Part shown: piece by piece, positions 45,449 through 54,615 of the stretch
Layout: each line of letters begins with the position of its first letter
Position numbering within the stretch: the first letter of the stretch is position 1
Assembly: GCF_015356755.1 (NCBI RefSeq)
Contig: NZ_JADFCO010000062.1
Location: forward strand, 124,001 to 188,000
DNA: 64,000 bases
Source: Nonlabens antarcticus
GTDB taxonomy: Bacteria > Bacteroidota > Bacteroidia > Flavobacteriales > Flavobacteriaceae
Direction of reading: 5' to 3'
Translations under genes and position numbers: made by a program
The notes under the pieces: generated by a model
Told to the model about the DNA's origin: nothing
What the model saw: only the letters and a program-made list of their open reading frames with translations
Database searches by the model: none

Positions 45449-45489
45449 AAAAATCCTCATGACTTTTGAAAAAAGCCATGAGGATTTTT
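45449..45489. terminator. Bidirectional intrinsic terminator
   Basis: Long stem AAAAATCCTCATG ... CATGAGGATTTTT with an inner CTTTT/AAAAG pairing, between two convergent genes (DUF302, and the unknown gene starting 46167). Confidence 0.9.
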
Positions 45490-45504
45490 GTTGAACTCAG
45501 CTTT

Positions 45505-46167
45505 TTATTCCTCAACTTCTGGTAAAGTAGCTTCAAATTCTCTTGCGGTCAATTCCTCCGTACTGATCCAGTAGTTTGACGTAATCAATTGATAACTATG
45601 ATCGCCGGTTTTATCAAAGTACCAGGCGATATTTTCTGCTTCAGGAAACTCTTCTTCACCACTTATTTGATCTTTGAACAATCGTCGCAAAATAGAATGT
45701 GGATCAATCCCAGCGCATAATAATCGCAAAGCGGCAGCTTTGTCGATTTCTTGACCTTCGTTTGATTTAGTAGTTGCGGTAAACTTGATAACACTTGCCT
45801 GTCCATGAGGAAATTTACCATTGTAAGCTTTATACAGGAACTCGTTGACATCAAATAGCCTACTGTGCAGTGTTATATCAGAATATTTTTCGGCCACGTT
45901 TTCCTTGAGCATATCGTTTGAGATTTGACCATATTGACCGTCGTTCAATTCGTCCTTAAATTTGTAACGCAATACAAGTTCTGCAGCTTCCTGTGGATCG
46001 TATTCTGATAGGGCGAGGAAGAGTAATTCTCGTAAATCCTGATCTGTTGCTTCTCCAGTATCACCAAACTCGATCAATTCTAAAAGGTTCACATAGTCAT
46101 CATGATTCCATTTATTTTCTATTTCGTTAACCGAATCAAAATCGTCGATTACAATTTGATATTTCAT
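45505..46167 (-). CDS. Hypothetical cytoplasmic protein
   Basis: 220 residues, acidic at both ends (VIDDFDSVNEIE; TLPEVEE), no signal or membrane segment. Contains an all-alpha-looking segment (LLFLALSEYDPQEAAELVLRY). Not recognised. Single gene between two strong terminator regions. Confidence 0.75.
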   Translation of the reverse strand: MKYQIVIDDFDSVNEIENKWNHDDYVNLLELIEFGDTGEATDQDLRELLFLALSEYDPQEAAELVLRYKFKDELNDGQYGQISNDMLKENVAEKYSDITLHSRLFDVNEFLYKAYNGKFPHGQASVIKFTATTKSNEGQEIDKAAALRLLCAGIDPHSILRRLFKDQISGEEEFPEAENIAWYFDKTGDHSYQLITSNYWISTEELTAREFEATLPEVEE

Positions 46168-46239
46168 AAAAAATACTTTTTGGAAAGTTAGCTCATGTGG
46201 ACATTTATCATTGCTAAAACCAACTTAAACCAGAGAGGT

Positions 46240-47100
46240 TTAGTTGCAATAAAAAGTGGTGTTTGTAAGATCACGATCTTTTAATACGCTGCTGTATTGA
46301 AGTCGCCTTGCTTCTGGACAGACCTGGTTATTGAAGTCGGTTCTTCTCATACGATCCGTGTATTCTACCAGGAATACGGCTTTGTTAGCATCGATATAAG
46401 GAGTCAATTGAGTGTAAAATTCGTCTACAAAAGCATCTTCAGCAAGAAACCAATCGAATTCATTAACTAAAGTAGGGATGAGTTCTTCCGCATTTTTTTG
46501 ACCTATGCTCAATCCTCTCTCATGAGCCTCGCGTATCAACCATCTGGAAAAGGTGATAGCGTCTTTTTTTGTCAGATCAAATCCAGAGTTGTTTTGGTAG
46601 CCATTGATGTTGTCTGGTTCGATCCCGTCAAAGCCCTTAGCCTTAATCATGTCCAGTCTTGCTTCCATAATAGGGCCCACAATGTCAATTTTTCTAACGT
46701 CAATCCATTTTTCGTCAGGAAATCCTTCGTACTTGTTTCCCTTGACGCTGCTGGGAAATGAGCCGGCATCTTCTCGAAAATTCTCAAAACTCCCCACTGA
46801 TAAATAGGCAATCACTTTAGTTCCTTGAGCTTGTAGGTTAGCCACCAGTTGTGGGGTAGCGGCAAATGCATCAATATCAATAATGTCAACGCCGGTTTGA
46901 AAATCATCAGGTAAATCATCGAGGCGCCATTCAAAAGTAGCACCAGGTCTTGGAATCATAATACCATTGACAATGTCAACATTGCCGGTGCGGGTGCCAG
47001 GATTGATAGTATCCATTCTAGTATCCTGATCTTTCATAGCGGTACATGAAAATAAAGCCAAAACCGATAGAAGAAAAGAAATAGAAGAGATGTATTTCAT
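46240..47100 (-). CDS. GH114-like (endo-alpha-1,4-polygalactosaminidase) lipoprotein
   Basis: 286 residues starting at MKYISSISFLLSVLALFSC (lipobox); an ATG 42 bases upstream gives a longer N terminus that would spoil the signal peptide. The catalytic-fold pattern FEWRLDDLPDDF, KVIAYLSVGSFENFRED, FPDEKWIDVR, GFDGIEPDNINGYQ, IGQKNAEEL fits the GH114 family (TIM barrel). Predicted to cut polygalactosamine-type exopolysaccharide outside the cell. The segment around the tandem repeat (47159-47246) lies upstream. Confidence 0.85.
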   Translation of the reverse strand: MKYISSISFLLSVLALFSCTAMKDQDTRMDTINPGTRTGNVDIVNGIMIPRPGATFEWRLDDLPDDFQTGVDIIDIDAFAATPQLVANLQAQGTKVIAYLSVGSFENFREDAGSFPSSVKGNKYEGFPDEKWIDVRKIDIVGPIMEARLDMIKAKGFDGIEPDNINGYQNNSGFDLTKKDAITFSRWLIREAHERGLSIGQKNAEELIPTLVNEFDWFLAEDAFVDEFYTQLTPYIDANKAVFLVEYTDRMRRTDFNNQVCPEARRLQYSSVLKDRDLTNTTFYCN

Positions 47101-47158
47101 GGGGATGGAAATTAGACTCAAGAAACGGTAGACTAGGTTCATTATTATTAGTAATTAA

Positions 47159-47246
47159 CAAAAACAAAGCAAGAATAAATTCAAGAATAAAATCAAAAAC
47201 AAAAACAAAAACAAAGCAAAAATAAATTCAAGAATAAAATCAAAAA
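47159..47246. repeat. Tandem repeat with 47-base period
   Basis: About 1.9 copies of a purine-rich unit (CAAAAACAAAGC plus AATAAATTCAAGAATAAAATC), with one substitution in the GC(A/G)A region. Located 5' of the GH114-like gene. Confidence 0.85.
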
Positions 47247-47461
47247 TTGGCTTAAACATTAAATTTCTGCTTCATAATTCCATCTGTCAGAAATAATCAA
47301 ATATTTAACCAACTTTTAAATCTACAAAGCTTTGTTTATTAGGAGAACACTGATTCCTTTCACTTCTATGGAGTATTCATTCCTCTTTGAGCTTCACATT
47401 TTCTGTAAGGGAGAACTTAAATTCAATAATCATAAACAGAGCAGATAATTGAAAAGCATTA

Positions 47462-47491
47462 AAAAGCCGCTTCTTTAAGGAAGCGGCTTTT
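47462..47491. terminator. Bidirectional terminator near MscS gene
   Basis: Twelve-base stem AAAAGCCGCTTC / GAAGCGGCTTTT, loop TTTAAG, with A/T tracts on both sides. It ends the MscS transcript (minus). Confidence 0.85.
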
Positions 47492-47505
47492 GATATTCAA
47501 GACAA

Positions 47506-48315
47506 TCAGTCTTTTTTGTGTATTTCCACTTGATGTGGGTAAGGAATTTCAACTCCTATTGCATCTAGCGTAGTTTTGAAGTTTTCCTGTAGATACCAGT
47601 AAACCGACCATACATCGTCAGAAAGCGTATAGGGTCTCACATTAATTTTAATGCAACTGTCCGCATTATCTGCAATTTGTATAAGCGGTGCTGGATCTTC
47701 TAGGACTAGAGGATTATCCTTACATAGTTTGAGTAGCGCCTCTTTAACTTTAGGAAGATCTGCGCCGTAATTGACTCGTACAACGGCTTGACAACGTAAG
47801 ATTCCGGTGCCGTCGTGATTGATGATATTCCCATTTAATAAAGGTCCATTAGGAATGATAGCGAGCTTGCGTTCAAAGGTGACGACTTTAGTCTGTAAAA
47901 TATCAATTTCCTTGATAGTACCTAAAATTCCTTGGGCCTCTACGGTATCGCCCACTTTAAAAGGTTTGAAGACCAGCAAAAGTACGCCTCCGGCAAAGTT
48001 AGATAGGGAACCCTGTAATGCTAATCCTATGGCAAGACCCATTGCGGCGAGTACGGCGGCAAAACCACTAGTTTCTACCCCTAATGTTCCTATAATGGCA
48101 ACGAGTAAGAGGATCCACAGCACCCAATTTATAATGTTAACCAAGAATTTTTGAAGGGTTAACTCATATTCCCGGGCTACCATTACTTTCTTAACAATCT
48201 TAACCAGGCGTTTAATCAGCCAGGCACCTATAAGGTAGATTGCAATAGCCTTCAATAACGGTATTCCATATTCCAGAGCTAGAGCTATGACACTTTCCCA
48301 TTTAAAATCTCCCAT
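47506..48315 (-). CDS. MscS-family mechanosensitive channel
   Basis: 269 residues from ATG at 48315, just 22 bases downstream of a promoter -7 box, which makes the 45-base TTG extension unlikely. Four hydrophobic segments, with the pore helix GLAIGLALQGSLSNFAGGVLLL of the MscS family, and the beta domain FKVGDTVEAQGILGTIKEIDILQTKV that follows. Opens under membrane tension to release osmolytes. Confidence 0.93.
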   Translation of the reverse strand: MGDFKWESVIALALEYGIPLLKAIAIYLIGAWLIKRLVKIVKKVMVAREYELTLQKFLVNIINWVLWILLLVAIIGTLGVETSGFAAVLAAMGLAIGLALQGSLSNFAGGVLLLVFKPFKVGDTVEAQGILGTIKEIDILQTKVVTFERKLAIIPNGPLLNGNIINHDGTGILRCQAVVRVNYGADLPKVKEALLKLCKDNPLVLEDPAPLIQIADNADSCIKINVRPYTLSDDVWSVYWYLQENFKTTLDAIGVEIPYPHQVEIHKKD

Positions 48316-48336
48316 GGTAATTTTTTGAATTTTGCG

Positions 48337-48344
48337 CAAAGTTA
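48337..48344 (-). promoter_or_regulatory. -7 element of the MscS promoter
   Basis: TAACTTTG on the minus strand, full match to TAnnTTTG, 22 bases before the ATG at 48315. It decides between the ATG and an upstream TTG start. Confidence 0.6.
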
Positions 48345-48360
48345 TTACGTTGATACTCAA

Positions 48361-48775
48361 ATCTCCTTAGTAAATTGTTAAGTGTATAAAAGTCATAATA
48401 AGGATCTTTAAGTTTTTAAAAATTGAAAGCCGCAAAGAGATTAATACACGATAAATCTTTTACTTTAATTGCACTGAACCCTGAATAATTAGCGGATCAA
48501 ATATCTAGATGCCACTCAACTTTATAGATTCTAAATATAGATGCATTGGCAACCATCAGCATTTATAGAGACAATTACGATCTTTTAAGGTTCTTTGTAA
48601 GCAGATCTATCAATCATTACACGGGATAAATATTTAAGCTACAACCATACCCAGCTTATAAAATATTACATTAGCCCTCCAGTTTGTATGACAGCCTTAT
48701 ATTTTGAAAGCTTAATACAGCAATTAATAAGACCTTTTCAAAACAACACTAACACATCACCCGCTAATTTCTTAA
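48361..48775. other. Gap of 415 bases without a gene
   Basis: Divergent intergenic region between the MscS and DUF2254 genes. AT-rich, stops in all frames; I see only promoters for the flanking genes. Confidence 0.5.
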
Positions 48776-50086
48776 ATGAAAAAATTATACAATCGCATTA
48801 CCGCCTTTTACAATACCATAAAAAGTAAAATCGCATTCTATCCCACGCTTTTGTCACTCGGCGGCTTTCTGGTGGCTCTATTGATGATACTGCTTGAAAA
48901 GGAAGGGATTTCCCGTAAATTAATTGAAATCTTTCCCCTTATTGTTATTGAGGATGGAGATACAGCTCTTAATGTGTTGAGCACTTGTATAGGTGGGTTG
49001 ATTTCCCTGATGGTTTTCAGTTTTTCCATGGTAATGCTGTTATTGAGTCAGGCCTCCAGTAATTTTTCACCTAGATTATTGCCAGGTTTGATCTCTAATA
49101 AAAAGCATCAGTTGATATTAGGGTTTTATCTCGCCACGATTATCTATAATATTTTCACGTTGTTTTCCATTGAACCCAGTGAAAAAAAGTACACGCTGCC
49201 CGGGCTTTCTATCTTGATAGGGGTATTGCTGACTATCATTTGTTTGAGTGCTTTCATATTTTTCATACATAACATATCGCAATCCATTCAGATCAATAAT
49301 ATCATGGACGGTATTTATGATAAGGCTTCAAAACGTATGGAAGAGGTTATCAAAAAGGAAAAAGAAAATCCGACCGCTGTGGTGGAAAGTTTTCCAGATA
49401 CTGAGGGCTGGACCGCTTACATATCTCCCAAAACTGGATATTTTCAAAACCTGGCAGAGAAGAACATAATGGATATCTGTGAAAAACAGGAAACTAAAAT
49501 TCACATCACCGTACCTAAGGGGCTTTTTGTACTTAAAAATGTTCCCATACTCAAGTCAGAGAAAGCACTTTCTCAAGAGGTGATCAAGGATATTTTCCAA
49601 AACCTGAACTTCGCCCGAGGAGAATATATTGAAGATAATTATGTATTATCCTTCAAGCAGATTTGTGAGATCGCTCTAAAAGCCATGTCACCGGGAATCA
49701 ATGATCCCGGCACCGCGATCAATGCCATTGATTATCTCACGGAGTTATTTGCCTTGCGCCTACAGAAAAGTGATTCAGGAGTACTTGTTTTCGATGGCAA
49801 AGCAAAAATCAGGATAGCAGTAGTGAGCTTCAGTGAGTTGCTGTATTACGTGATGTCCTCCCTGCGTACCTATTGCAAACATGACCCTATCGTTGTTCAA
49901 AAATTGTTATGGATGCTCAGCTATCTAAAACAACAGCCCTGTGAAGTGGACAGTTACAATGAATCCATAGAACGAGAAATATCGGTTCTCATGAAAGACG
50001 TTAACTTTGATTCCCCCACAGATCAAAGGAAGGTAGAAGAACTTGCTACCTCGCTAGGTGACGGCTCTTTTGGTGAAAATAATTAG
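48776..50086 (+). CDS. DUF2254 membrane protein
   Basis: 436 residues. Four N-terminal membrane segments to about residue 170 (TCIGGLISLMVFSFSMVMLLLSQASSNFSPRLL), then a soluble cytoplasmic domain with PGINDPGTAINAIDYL typical of DUF2254. Function unknown. Confidence 0.92.
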   Translation: MKKLYNRITAFYNTIKSKIAFYPTLLSLGGFLVALLMILLEKEGISRKLIEIFPLIVIEDGDTALNVLSTCIGGLISLMVFSFSMVMLLLSQASSNFSPRLLPGLISNKKHQLILGFYLATIIYNIFTLFSIEPSEKKYTLPGLSILIGVLLTIICLSAFIFFIHNISQSIQINNIMDGIYDKASKRMEEVIKKEKENPTAVVESFPDTEGWTAYISPKTGYFQNLAEKNIMDICEKQETKIHITVPKGLFVLKNVPILKSEKALSQEVIKDIFQNLNFARGEYIEDNYVLSFKQICEIALKAMSPGINDPGTAINAIDYLTELFALRLQKSDSGVLVFDGKAKIRIAVVSFSELLYYVMSSLRTYCKHDPIVVQKLLWMLSYLKQQPCEVDSYNESIEREISVLMKDVNFDSPTDQRKVEELATSLGDGSFGENN

Positions 50087-50097
50087 TGGGAGAATTT

Positions 50098-50113
50098 CGC
50101 TTTCGCGAAAGCG
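50098..50113. repeat. Palindrome copy 12 (intergenic)
   Basis: Perfect 16 bases, 12 bases past the DUF2254 stop codon. The 50087-50427 gap otherwise holds only the fad terminator. Confidence 0.95.
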
Positions 50114-50373
50114 GAATAAAACAATATTCGTCGAAAATTGATTTTCTGAACTTGCCATTGATTCTAGATATACAGGCTATTGTCTAAAGCGAAATGATCG
50201 TTAGCCACAACGCATTAATTGCTGCTGTTAGAGCCTTTCCTTTGAATATTTAAGAAGCTGAATATTCATAAACTCAAAAAATCTCTTATAGGATTTTAAT
50301 TGGTCATTATTCATTCCTGCTCTTAACGCGGAATCTCATTTCGGTACCTGAATTTCAATCCTATTTAAGACCA

Positions 50374-50406
50374 CAAAAAAATGCCCTAAATCTCTTCAGG
50401 GCATTT
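50374..50406 (-). terminator. Terminator of the beta-oxidation operon
   Basis: Minus strand AAATGCCCT (50398-50406) pairs with AGGGCATTT, then T7. Just after the FadE stop codon. Confidence 0.9.
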
Positions 50407-50427
50407 CAACATTCACGTTTTAGAATC

Positions 50428-52236
50428 CTAGAAAGGATACTTATTTTCTTTAGTTACCTTGTCTGCAATCGTATTTCTCAATTCAATCACATTAGGCAGG
50501 TTTGCATATTTAGTAAAGCGTTTCAAGCCCATTAACATCATGCGTTGTTCATCACCTTCTGCAAAGCTGGCAATTCCTTCCTCAGCTTTTGCCTGGATGA
50601 TCTTAGTGGCTTTGTATAGATAAAGTCTAGACATAGCGATTTGCTCTTTTTGAGCTTCCTCACTGGAACGGTTCACGTTCTTTTCAGTTCTAAGAAGAGC
50701 GCTTTCTGCCATATAGATCTCGATCAGGATATCAGAAGCTGCCATTAACAATTGTTGGTGCTCTTCTAACTCTGTACCGAATTTTTGAACCGCACTACCG
50801 GCTACCATCAAGAACACTTTCTTGAGTTTCCCTAACATTTCTTTTTCTTCCGCAAATAGTTGGGAATAATCTGGTGTTTCAAATGATGGGATGGATGTCA
50901 ATTCTTGTCCTACAGCTGTGGCAGGTCCTAATAGATCAACATGACCTTTCATTGCTTTTTTAACAAGCATTCCCACGGCTAGCATGCGATTAATCTCGTT
51001 AGTACCTTCATAGATTCTAGAAATACGCGCATCTCTCCAGGCGGCTTCCATAGGCGCGTCTGCACTGAATCCCATTCCTCCATAAATCTGGATTCCTTCA
51101 TCTGCGCATTCCTGTAAATCTTCAGAAACGGCCACTTTAAGAATAGAACATTCAATAGCAAATTCCTCCACACCTTTCAATTCCGCTTCCGCGAAAGGAG
51201 CTCCGTCTTCCTGGCGTCTGTGGATTCTATTTTCAATATCTTTTGCAGCACGGTAGGAAGCACTTTCACCTACATAGGCATTTGTAGCAAGGTCTGCCAG
51301 CTTCTTACGAATCGCACCAAATTTTGCGATAGGTGTGTCAAACTGTACCCGATCATTAGCATAAGTAGTGGACAGCGTAATCAAACGACGCTGTGCATCC
51401 AGACAAGCCGCAGCCAATTTTATACGTCCTATGTTCAGGGCATTCATTGCAATTTTAAAACCTTCACCCTGACCAGCTAGCATATTTTCAACAGGTACCA
51501 TTGTGTCGTTGAAAAATACCTGACGGGTAGAAGAGGAGTGGATTCCTAGCTTGTGCTCTTCATCACCCATAGTGATGCCGTTGCTGGCGTCATTCTCAAC
51601 GATGAATCCGGTAATATTTTTGTCATCACCCATTCTCGCAAATACTACAAAAACATTACAGAAACCTGCGTTTGAGATCCACATTTTTTGACCATTGATC
51701 TTGTAATGTTTCCCGTCTTCTGTAAGCTCTGCTTTTGTTTTCCCTGAATTGGCATCAGATCCTGCACCCGGTTCTGTCAAACAATAAGCGCCAAACCATT
51801 CACCGGTGGCGAGTCTGGGAACATACTTTTTCTTCTGCGCCTCTGTACCATACAAGGTAATAGGCATAGTGCCGATTCCCGTATGCGCACCAAAAGCGGT
51901 TGCAATAGATCCCGTAGCTCCAGATATGTAGTCACACACGAGCATGGTAGAAACAAACCCCATTCCTAGGCCATCGTATTCCTCAGGAACGGCAACGCCC
52001 AAAAAGCCCATTTCTCCGGCCTTGCGCATCACTTCTTCCGTAAGTGCGTAGTCTTTCTTTTCAAAACGTTCCCTGTTTGGAATAATTTCTTTATCCACAA
52101 ATTCGCGAACGGAATCCCGCATCATTTTTTGTTCGTCTGAGAAGTCCTCAGGAGTGAATACATCTGCCGCTTTTGTTTCAGTGACTATAAATTGACCACC
52201 GCGGATCATTGTTTTTTCTTGTGTTTCTGTACTCAT
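50428..52236 (-). CDS. Acyl-CoA dehydrogenase (FadE type, 600-residue form)
   Basis: 602 residues. N-terminal, middle and C-terminal domains of the FAD-dependent acyl-CoA dehydrogenase family: YCLTEPGAGSDANSGKTKAEL, LGIHSSSTRQVFFNDTMVP, IQIYGGMGFSADAPMEAAWRDARISRIYEGTNEINR. A C-terminal extension (LLGPATAVGQELTS onward) gives the long form seen in Bacteroidota. Degenerate palindrome at 51184. Last enzyme gene of the MarR-led operon. Confidence 0.95.
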   Translation of the reverse strand: MSTETQEKTMIRGGQFIVTETKAADVFTPEDFSDEQKMMRDSVREFVDKEIIPNRERFEKKDYALTEEVMRKAGEMGFLGVAVPEEYDGLGMGFVSTMLVCDYISGATGSIATAFGAHTGIGTMPITLYGTEAQKKKYVPRLATGEWFGAYCLTEPGAGSDANSGKTKAELTEDGKHYKINGQKMWISNAGFCNVFVVFARMGDDKNITGFIVENDASNGITMGDEEHKLGIHSSSTRQVFFNDTMVPVENMLAGQGEGFKIAMNALNIGRIKLAAACLDAQRRLITLSTTYANDRVQFDTPIAKFGAIRKKLADLATNAYVGESASYRAAKDIENRIHRRQEDGAPFAEAELKGVEEFAIECSILKVAVSEDLQECADEGIQIYGGMGFSADAPMEAAWRDARISRIYEGTNEINRMLAVGMLVKKAMKGHVDLLGPATAVGQELTSIPSFETPDYSQLFAEEKEMLGKLKKVFLMVAGSAVQKFGTELEEHQQLLMAASDILIEIYMAESALLRTEKNVNRSSEEAQKEQIAMSRLYLYKATKIIQAKAEEGIASFAEGDEQRMMLMGLKRFTKYANLPNVIELRNTIADKVTKENKYPF

Positions 52237-52385
52237 AATAGTATTTAGTATTTGTCGCTTCGCTCTTAGTACAAAGTATTATGTATAAAGTACAAAGACT
52301 GAGTGGGTGTTATTAATTCGCTTTGCTCATTTCGTAAAAAGTAGTGTGTAATAAATACAAAGATCGAATGAAAAGCATTACTTTT

Positions 52386-52736
52386 TTATTTTAGACTTTT
52401 TTGAAGTCCGTAGTTCATATTTGATATTTCTACACATTGATCGACTAATATTCTCATAGTTTCTGTGTCTAACAATCCTAATCGCTCAGAGAGAAATGTC
52501 TGCGTAATTAATTCCGATGTACTACCATTGGCAATTCCTAAAAATTGATTGAACTGTGGATTACTATTTCTGCCTGAGCCTTCCGCAATATTTGATGGAA
52601 TGGAAACAGAACATCTTCTCATTTGAGAAATCAATCCGTATTTCTCCTCTGTCGGGAATGAACTTGTAGCATTATAAACATCTACTGCTAGATCCATTGC
52701 TTTTTGCCAAATTTTCAACTTCTCAAACTTATGCAT
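52386..52736 (-). CDS. Four-helix-bundle protein (S23 / IVS-type), copy 1
   Basis: 116 residues. LKIWQKAMDLAVDVYNAT near the N terminus and LISQMRRCSVSIPSNIAEGSGR near 40-60 are the S23 family hallmarks. Family members are encoded in intervening sequences of 23S rRNA and are related to Avd in retroelements. This copy lies in the fad operon between fadE and fadA, bounded by inverted repeats (separate entry). Role unknown. Confidence 0.92.
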   Translation of the reverse strand: MHKFEKLKIWQKAMDLAVDVYNATSSFPTEEKYGLISQMRRCSVSIPSNIAEGSGRNSNPQFNQFLGIANGSTSELITQTFLSERLGLLDTETMRILVDQCVEISNMNYGLQKSLK

Positions 52737-52769
52737 ATGTTTTGTTTTAGATTAAACTTCTAAATATTC

Positions 52770-52785
52770 CGCTTTCGCGAAAGCG
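52770..52785. repeat. Palindrome copy 13 (intergenic, inside S23 cassette 1)
   Basis: Perfect 16 bases, between fadA and the four-helix-bundle gene. Confidence 0.95.
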
Positions 52786-52844
52786 AAAACACCATTAGCA
52801 ACTGTCTTAATACTTTGTACTCTGTACTTAATACTAAAAGGACT

Positions 52845-54038
52845 TTAATTCAAAAACTCAAATATCCCAGCAGCTCCCTGTCCAGTTCCCACACACATGG
52901 TAACCATACAATATTTTCCCTGATTTCCACGCTTGCGCATCTCGTCAAAAATTTGCACTGATAATTTTGCGCCGGTGCAACCTAGAGGATGGCCTAGTGC
53001 AATGGCACCACCGTTTACGTTTACAATATCTTTATTCAGTTCTAATTCTCGTATTACTGCAACAGACTGGCTAGCAAACGCCTCGTTCAGTTCGATCAAT
53101 GCCATGTCTTCTTTTTTAAGACCGGCTTGTTTTAATGCTTTTGGTATTGCGATAATTGGTGCAATTCCCATCACTCGTGGTTCAACGGCAGCAACGGCAA
53201 AACTTACCATTCTAGCAATAGGCTTAATGCCCAGCTCCTTGACCATATCCTCACTCATCACCATAGTAAACGCAGCACCATCACTGGTTTGCGAAGAATT
53301 TCCAGCAGTGACACTACCGCCAGCTGCAAATACCGGACGTAACTTTGAAAGCGCCTCGACATTAGTTCCCTTACGTGGCCCTTCATCTTTAGTCACGGTA
53401 TAGGTTCTGGTTTGTTTCTTACCATCGTCATCCAGATAAACTTCTTCTACATCAATAGGAACAATCTGATCTTGAAAACGACCTTCATCTTGAGCTCTTA
53501 GTGCTTTAGATTGGGATTCGAATGCAAATTGATCTTGCTCTTCTCGGGAGACATTGTAATCATTGGCTACCTCTTCAGCCGTCAAACCCATTCCCCAGTA
53601 ATAATCTTCATGACCTTCTTTAGCCAGTTTATAGTCTGGAGTAGGTTTGTAACCACCCATTGGAACATAACTCATGCTTTCAACGCCACCAGCAACAATA
53701 CATTCTGCCATTCCTGACTGTATTCTAGCGACTGCAGTTCCTATGGCATCAAGGCCAGAAGCACACCATCGATTGACGGTAGTTCCTGGAACGTCTACAC
53801 GATCCAATGCTAGCAAAGAGATCTGTCGAGCCATGTTCAACCCTTGTTCTGCCTCAGGCATTGCATTGCCGATGATCATATCATCAATGCGACCCTTGTC
53901 AAAATCAGGGAGGTCTTTCAACATTCCTTGTATGGTTTCTGCCGCAAGCTCATCAGGTCTTTTGAACCTGAATACGCCTCTTCCTGATTTTCCTACCGCG
54001 GTTCTTTTTGCGGCTACTATGTATGCTGTCTTGTTCAT
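52845..54038 (-). CDS. fadA: Acetyl-CoA C-acyltransferase (thiolase)
   Basis: 397 residues. Active-site cysteine in VNRWCASGLDAIG, second in MCVGTGQGAA, and the His in GGAIALGHPLGCTGA. Cleaves 3-ketoacyl-CoA in the last step of beta-oxidation. In the operon with the fused FadB-type protein and FadE. Confidence 0.95.
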   Translation of the reverse strand: MNKTAYIVAAKRTAVGKSGRGVFRFKRPDELAAETIQGMLKDLPDFDKGRIDDMIIGNAMPEAEQGLNMARQISLLALDRVDVPGTTVNRWCASGLDAIGTAVARIQSGMAECIVAGGVESMSYVPMGGYKPTPDYKLAKEGHEDYYWGMGLTAEEVANDYNVSREEQDQFAFESQSKALRAQDEGRFQDQIVPIDVEEVYLDDDGKKQTRTYTVTKDEGPRKGTNVEALSKLRPVFAAGGSVTAGNSSQTSDGAAFTMVMSEDMVKELGIKPIARMVSFAVAAVEPRVMGIAPIIAIPKALKQAGLKKEDMALIELNEAFASQSVAVIRELELNKDIVNVNGGAIALGHPLGCTGAKLSVQIFDEMRKRGNQGKYCMVTMCVGTGQGAAGIFEFLN

Positions 54039-54070
54039 GTTCTTAATTTTGTTGATAGTTCTTAAATTCC

Positions 54071-54600
54071 TAATGACATAAGAATTAATTCGCTTTCAGC
54101 GAATTTGACTTAGGACGTAAGACTTTTTTCTAGTTTTTCTATAAACCTATGGATTTTACCTTGAAGATTTTGAATCTTTTTTTCCAACTCCTCAAACCTA
54201 TTTTTCTCTATGTAACCTACTCTAAATGCTATTACTAATTGAGATTCCCATTCATATCCAGAACCTAGGGCATTCTCTAAATAAGTAATGAAATGCTTAT
54301 CTGATTTACGAGAGGTTCCTTCAGCGATGTTTGATGGAATTGAAACGGATGCCCTTTGCATTTGACTTATAAAGCCAAAACGTTCCTCCTTAGGAAAACT
54401 CTTAGTTAAGGCACACGTATCTATAGACAAATCAATCCCAGCTGACCAGACCTCTAACTTTTTAAAATTATGTCTCATAACTATTTTTAAGCTTCAGTGA
54501 ATATTCTATAGGTCAAATAATTAGTATTAATGTTCCTGTATCAATATTTATTCTTACGTCTTAAGTCAAGTTTGCGTCAGCAAACTCCATCCTATGTCAG
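54071..54600. repeat. Inverted repeats bracketing S23-type copy 2
   Basis: Minus-strand GTCTTACGTCCTAAGTCAA (54123-54105) matches plus-strand TTCTTACGTCTTAAGTCAA (54551-54569). Beyond it, each arm holds its own small hairpin (AATTCGCT/AGCGAATT; GTTTGC/GCAAAC) and a TTATGTCA/CTATGTCA box. The transcript could pair its two ends. Confidence 0.75.
54110..54478 (-). CDS. Four-helix-bundle protein (S23 / IVS-type), copy 2
   Basis: 122 residues. LEVWSAGIDLSIDTCALT and FISQMQRASVSIPSNIAEGTSR match copy 1 well but with many differences, so the two are old paralogues. Its 3' end runs into the flanking inverted repeat: the last codons encode SLTS from the repeat. Located between fadA and the FadB-type gene. 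Confidence 0.92.
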   Translation of the reverse strand: MRHNFKKLEVWSAGIDLSIDTCALTKSFPKEERFGFISQMQRASVSIPSNIAEGTSRKSDKHFITYLENALGSGYEWESQLVIAFRVGYIEKNRFEELEKKIQNLQGKIHRFIEKLEKSLTS

Positions 54601-54615
54601 AAATAAGGCGTAAGC

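Larger units (their letters stand above)
52268..52821. repeat. Inverted repeats bracketing S23-type copy 1
   Basis: AGTACAAAGTATTA (52268-52281) and its exact reverse complement (52808-52821), 14 bases perfect, on the two sides of the four-helix-bundle gene. A palindrome copy (52770) lies inside. Confidence 0.75.

Noticed and set aside
47159-47246. CRISPR array
   Set aside because: The repeat is tandem without spacers, and no cas genes are present.
48316-48360. TTG start of the MscS gene
   Set aside because: It lies upstream of the -7 box at 48337-48344, so the codon would not be transcribed from that promoter.
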